A stretch of 7,916 nt of DNA from Candidatus Melainabacteria bacterium (GTDB taxonomy: Bacteria; Cyanobacteriota; Vampirovibrionia; Obscuribacterales; Obscuribacteraceae), in contig JACQVM010000187.1 in assembly GCA_016209785.1 (NCBI GenBank), positions 1 through 7,916 on the forward strand. Direction: 5' to 3'. A program made the position numbers and the translations under genes. This document shows, piece after piece, positions 4,709 through 7,916 of the stretch; positions within the stretch are counted from its first letter, which is position 1; the number at the start of each line of letters is the position of its first letter. The notes below the pieces were generated by a model that saw nothing but the letters and a program-made list of their open reading frames with translations, was not told the DNA's origin and did no database searches.

Positions 4709-7360
4709 TTGGAAATTGTTCTAACGCACAACAACATGGATTTTGATTCGTTGGCTGCCCAGTTTGCGGTTGCCAAGCTGTTTGCCGGCACACGCATAGT
4801 GCCTGGATATCCGCTAGTGGGCAATGTAAGAGAATTTCTTTCCCTATATCGGGATACCCTGCCGCTTGCAGACTTGAAGTACCTGGACTTAGGACAGGTA
4901 AGCCACATATTTCTTGTTGATTGCCAACATGTTGAGCGTTTAGATGAGGTTGCCAGAAGGCTTTTGCTGGATTCTCACAGGCCTATAAGTTACACCATAT
5001 TTGATCACCATCCATTGGATCCTTGCGGGCTAGGTCCTGGTGCTCGAGAGGATTCAGTGATTGGTCCGGCGGGTGCTACCACCACGTTGCTTGTAAATGA
5101 AATTCGTGGGCGCAAGATTAAGCTTACGCCCTTTGAAGCAACTCTTTTGACAATTGGCATATACGAAGACACGGGCTGTTTAACTTATGGTGGCACCTGC
5201 GACACCGATGCAGAATGTGTAGCATATCTTTTGCGGCAGGGCTCTGATCTGGCACGAGTTAATGATTATCTGCACCCCAAGCTTTCAGATGAGCAAACCA
5301 AATTGCTTGAGCAGCTTATCCAAAACTCAAAGGCAGTCATGATTTCTGGTTCTAAGGTGGTTATTGCGCAGGCAAGCCGTCCGCGATATTTAGATGGGCT
5401 TGCTACTCTTACCCGGAAACTGGTAGAGATTGAATCTGCAGATGCTGCGCTTGCTGTTGTGAAGATGAGAGATCGGATTCATCTTGTAGGACGAAGTGAT
5501 TCGCCAGCGGTGGATATTCGTGAACTTCTGCGACGTTTTGGTGGTGACGGGCATGCTGGTGCTGGTTCGGCTGTGACAAGGGATGCACATGTGGCTGATG
5601 TGGCAAGGCGAGTTGAGGAGGCATTAAGGGAGCAGGTAAAACCTGAGAAAACCTCTGCCGAGATAATGACGTCGCCGGTTCGCACCATTCGACCGAGGAC
5701 CACTATGGAAGAAGCTGGGCGCATAATGTTACGGTATGGTCTCGATGGGCTTGTGGTGACGGAGTCCGAAGAAGTTGTTGGTATTGTCTCGCGCAGGGAT
5801 ATAGATCAAGCTTCTCACCATAAGCTTGGTCATGCACCGGTGCAGGGCTTTATGAGCCGTCCTGTAATAACCATATCTCCTGAGACGCCGCTGAGCAAGA
5901 TTCAGCACTTGATGGTTACTGAGGACATAGGGCGTCTTCCTGTGCTCGACAATACTTCCCATTTAGTAGGGATTGTAACTAGACACGAAGTATTGAAAAC
6001 ACTGTATGGAAGAGCGTCCTCTTTGGATGAGTCAACAGCTTTTCCTGCTAGTGAAATTCGTCATGTATGGGTAAAAGAAAAGATTGATGTGCTGGATGAG
6101 GCTACTAAGTGGTTGTTTGCCCATGTGGGAATAATAGCAGCGCAGCTTAATATGGTGGCATATGCAGTAGGTGGATGTGTCCGTGATTTGTTTTTGAGTG
6201 TCTCTAATTTTGATCTTGATTTTGTTGTTGAAGGTTCAGCCATCGAACTTGCACAGGTTCTTGAGAAGGCTTACCCGTCGAGGCTTCAGCTTGTAGCTAA
6301 GCATGATAGATTCCAAACAGCAACATTGGTCTTTCATGCTGCCAGTAAGAGAGAGGTTGATGTTTCCACTGCACGGACAGAGTTTTATGAGTTCCCAGCG
6401 GCACTTCCAACTGTGGAAGCATCAGGGCTCCGTCAGGACCTGTTCCGCAGGGACTTTACCATCAATGCTTTAGCTATTTGTCTTAATCCAGGCAGGTTTG
6501 GCGAGCTCATTGATTACTTTGGCGGGCTGCAAGATTTAGAAGCAAAAACTGTGCGCATCTTACACCCATTTAGTTTTATTGAGGATCCTACACGCATAGT
6601 CCGTGCAGCACGATTTGCTGCACGGTTGGGCTGCAGGCTAGATCCTCGCACAAGGCAACAGGCTGTGCGTGCCATCGCTATGGGAATTTTTGATGATTTG
6701 GGTGGTGTGAGAATTCGCACTGAGCTCAAACTCATTCTTGAGTCACCTCAACGTCTTAAGGCATTGGATCTTCTAGGGGAACTAGGCGGGCGACTTGCTT
6801 ATCTTGATTCCAAGCTCGAATATGGTCCGGTGGTAAGACAGGTTCTTCGTAGAGCAGAAAGACTGCTTTCTCGGTATACAACCTCACAGGAGTGGGTTGT
6901 TTATCTAGGTGTTCTTTTGTCTCAGCTTGATACTGTTAGGCTAGATGCAGTTATGGAACGGCTCCACTTGTCTAATGAGCAGAAAGAATACATTGCAAAA
7001 GGGTTGGTGTTGCCATCTAAGATCTCTACAATGTCTTTTCAGATTAAAAGAAGTGAGATTTATGCACTTTGTTATGGGCATTCGCTTGTGTCGTTAGCCA
7101 TAGCTGCCAGCGTAGCTCAGCCCGGCTCTCCGTTGCGTCGAATGATTAAGCTTTACTTGGAGGAGTTAAGACACGTCAATGTATTTTTATCTGGAGCAGA
7201 CCTAATCAAAATGGGCTTCTCGCCAGGTCCTCAAATTGGGCAAGTAGTAGGACAGTTAAGGGAAGCTAAACTAGATGGGGTGGTGGTAAACCTTGACGAG
7301 GAAATTGCATTTGCCCAAGCGTGTCTGAGTCAATCACAGCAGGAATGTCGAGGTGCTTAA
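4709..7360 (+). CDS. DHH-DHHA1-CBS-CBS-tRNA nucleotidyltransferase fusion (CCA-, CC- or A-adding)
   Basis: An 883-aa multidomain protein. Residues 1-200 form a DHH phosphoesterase domain with all metal-binding motifs visible: HNNMDFD (7-13), LVDC (Asp71), DHH (99-101) and EDTG (Asp154). A DHHA1 part ends in GGDGHAGAGSA (278-288). Two CBS domains follow (about 316-370 and 378-433), a possible adenine-nucleotide-sensing pair. The C-terminal half is a class II tRNA nucleotidyltransferase: GGCVRD (488-493), catalytic DLD (502-504), third carboxylate Asp551, RRDFTINA (580-587) and the base-selecting EDPTR (625-629), then helical neck and body to the end. The role is adding or repairing the tRNA 3' CCA end in the cytoplasm. 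Such fusions are known in Cyanobacteria, Aquificota and some others, where CC- and A-adding are sometimes split between two enzymes; the specificity of this one cannot be read here. The flexible loop between the third carboxylate and RRDFTINA seems of normal length. The TTG start is supported by its RBS. It converges on the next gene. Confidence 0.93.
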   Translation: MEIVLTHNNMDFDSLAAQFAVAKLFAGTRIVPGYPLVGNVREFLSLYRDTLPLADLKYLDLGQVSHIFLVDCQHVERLDEVARRLLLDSHRPISYTIFDHHPLDPCGLGPGAREDSVIGPAGATTTLLVNEIRGRKIKLTPFEATLLTIGIYEDTGCLTYGGTCDTDAECVAYLLRQGSDLARVNDYLHPKLSDEQTKLLEQLIQNSKAVMISGSKVVIAQASRPRYLDGLATLTRKLVEIESADAALAVVKMRDRIHLVGRSDSPAVDIRELLRRFGGDGHAGAGSAVTRDAHVADVARRVEEALREQVKPEKTSAEIMTSPVRTIRPRTTMEEAGRIMLRYGLDGLVVTESEEVVGIVSRRDIDQASHHKLGHAPVQGFMSRPVITISPETPLSKIQHLMVTEDIGRLPVLDNTSHLVGIVTRHEVLKTLYGRASSLDESTAFPASEIRHVWVKEKIDVLDEATKWLFAHVGIIAAQLNMVAYAVGGCVRDLFLSVSNFDLDFVVEGSAIELAQVLEKAYPSRLQLVAKHDRFQTATLVFHAASKREVDVSTARTEFYEFPAALPTVEASGLRQDLFRRDFTINALAICLNPGRFGELIDYFGGLQDLEAKTVRILHPFSFIEDPTRIVRAARFAARLGCRLDPRTRQQAVRAIAMGIFDDLGGVRIRTELKLILESPQRLKALDLLGELGGRLAYLDSKLEYGPVVRQVLRRAERLLSRYTTSQEWVVYLGVLLSQLDTVRLDAVMERLHLSNEQKEYIAKGLVLPSKISTMSFQIKRSEIYALCYGHSLVSLAIAASVAQPGSPLRRMIKLYLEELRHVNVFLSGADLIKMGFSPGPQIGQVVGQLREAKLDGVVVNLDEEIAFAQACLSQSQQECRGA

Positions 7361-7374
7361 TGATACTTGGCCTG

Positions 7375-7916
7375 TTAGGACTCAAAACCAAGCTCGTTTA
7401 ATGCTTCTTGAAAGCTCACCCTGGTGCGGTTGCAATAGTGAAGTGCAATTATGGCCTGCTCTGGTTTCATGAGGCTGTCCCGAACTAGTGGCCAGCATGT
7501 CATAGCAGCTTGGAGTGTTGCTTCATCTATCTTGCGGGCAGCAATAAGGATTTTATCCATCTCACCACCGTGCTTCCTTTGCACTTCCAGTGCTACGCTT
7601 ATGTCATCTTCGCTGACAAGGCCTGCTTGCTTGAGAAGATCTATCACCAAAAGAATTTCCGCGTTGTCTTTGTCGACTGCTTCCGGGCAAGGTGCGGACT
7701 GGGCTTTGGGTGATGTCTGGCTAACAGTACGAGCATATGTGCGGCGCAAGGCCTCTATTGCCTGCCGAGGTGTGAGAGATTCAGTGCGAACCATCTCTTG
7801 TAGTTTAAGGGCTTCATCCAACATTGGAGCTGCCAAAAAACCGACCTCCACTAGTAAGTGACCAAGAAGTATGTTTGGTTGTTTTTTTAGTAGTTCAAAA
7901 TCAACAGGGGTAATGG
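7375..7916 (-). CDS. Unrecognised helical-repeat protein, C-terminal part (cut by right edge)
   Basis: The frame stays open to the right edge, giving 179 visible residues (codons from 7914 down to the TAA at 7375-7377), so the true start lies outside the window. The GTG at 7849-7851 is not a likely start: it has no good ribosome binding site and would split a repeat (LLGHLLVEVGFL) that continues upstream of it. I do not recognise the full protein. It contains short helical units of the type LLxxxGhhxxxxLxxALxxQ, seen at LLVEVGFLAAPMLDEALKLQ and LLKQAGLVSEDDISVALEVQ, then a looser copy after ARKIDEATLQAAM. This resembles the N-terminal domain of type II secretion/pilus ATPases (GspE-N/MshEN-like). 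No ATPase domain, signal peptide or membrane segment is visible. A low-complexity linker rich in Ser, Ala and Pro (roughly residues 65-80 of the visible part) separates two repeat blocks. It converges on the upstream plus-strand gene with a 14-bp gap. Function unknown. Confidence 0.75.
   Translation of the reverse strand, partial: ITPVDFELLKKQPNILLGHLLVEVGFLAAPMLDEALKLQEMVRTESLTPRQAIEALRRTYARTVSQTSPKAQSAPCPEAVDKDNAEILLVIDLLKQAGLVSEDDISVALEVQRKHGGEMDKILIAARKIDEATLQAAMTCWPLVRDSLMKPEQAIIALHYCNRTRVSFQEALNELGFES

Noticed and set aside
4564..4908. 114-aa minus-strand open frame reaching from the DHH domain into the divergent gap
   Set aside because: Most of it is antisense to conserved DHH motifs, and no start with a ribosome site supports the long form. 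Only the short terminal part was kept as a low-interest leader-peptide idea.
7375..7851. A complete 158-aa protein starting at the GTG at 7849-7851
   Set aside because: The frame continues open to the window edge, the residues just upstream (LLGHLL) complete a helical repeat, and no good ribosome binding site precedes the GTG. The gene is better treated as partial.
7451..7861. 136-aa plus-strand open frame opposite the helical-repeat gene
   Set aside because: It is antisense to a frame with recognisable repeat structure, and its Ser/Arg/Ala-rich translation looks like a shadow.
1..7916. tRNA/rRNA genes, CRISPR arrays, insertion sequences, attachment sites, HIP1 octamers
   Set aside because: None was seen on reading both strands. 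The space outside genes amounts to short gaps of 154, 107, 101, 14 and 8 bp.

Overview
The window is nearly all coding and looks like an ordinary bacterial chromosome with no mobile-element signature. It holds six minus-strand genes, two of them cut by the window edges, and one long plus-strand gene. Base composition is moderate (mid-40s percent G+C by eye). Shine-Dalgarno sites are clear, and GTG and TTG starts are used. Glutamyl-tRNA reductase (the C5 route to tetrapyrroles), a DHH/CBS/tRNA-nucleotidyltransferase fusion of a type known from Cyanobacteria and some other deep-branching or Gram-negative groups, and a protein built of GspE-N-like helical repeats would fit a relative of non-photosynthetic Cyanobacteriota (Melainabacteria/Obscuribacterales-like). 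That placement is a guess; the sequence alone does not prove it.

Layout, left to right. 1-571 (minus): 5' part of hemA, leaving the window on the left, with its own likely promoter and RBS in the 101-bp gap to its right. 673-1617 (minus): periplasmic BtuF-type binding protein. 1599-2162 (minus): small P-loop NTPase of the AAA_28/NadR-kinase type. 2171-3676 (minus): flotillin. 3784-4554 (minus): NfeD/YqiJ-like membrane protein with an OB-fold tail. 4555-4708: divergent promoter region. 4709-7360 (plus): 883-aa DHH-DHHA1-CBS-CBS-tRNA nucleotidyltransferase. 7375-7916 (minus): C-terminal part of an unrecognised helical-repeat protein whose start lies beyond the right edge.

The four genes from 4554 down to 673 look like one operon: nfeD-like, flotillin, P-loop NTPase, binding protein. 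Gaps are 107 bp and 8 bp, followed by a 19-bp overlap. The first two form the classic NfeD-flotillin membrane-microdomain pair (compare B. subtilis yuaF-yuaG and E. coli yqiJ-yqiK). Coupling of that pair to a small kinase-like NTPase and a cobalamin-type binding protein is the least expected part of the arrangement. hemA follows in the same direction but appears to have its own promoter. The large plus-strand gene acts in tRNA 3'-end synthesis or repair and also carries an apparently intact DHH phosphodiesterase head. It converges on the right-hand gene with only 14 bp between their stop codons and no visible terminator.

I found no clearly new defence, mobile or regulatory system. The items most worth following are the flotillin-linked NTPase and binding-protein pair, the intact DHH active site in the tRNA nucleotidyltransferase fusion, and the truncated helical-repeat protein.
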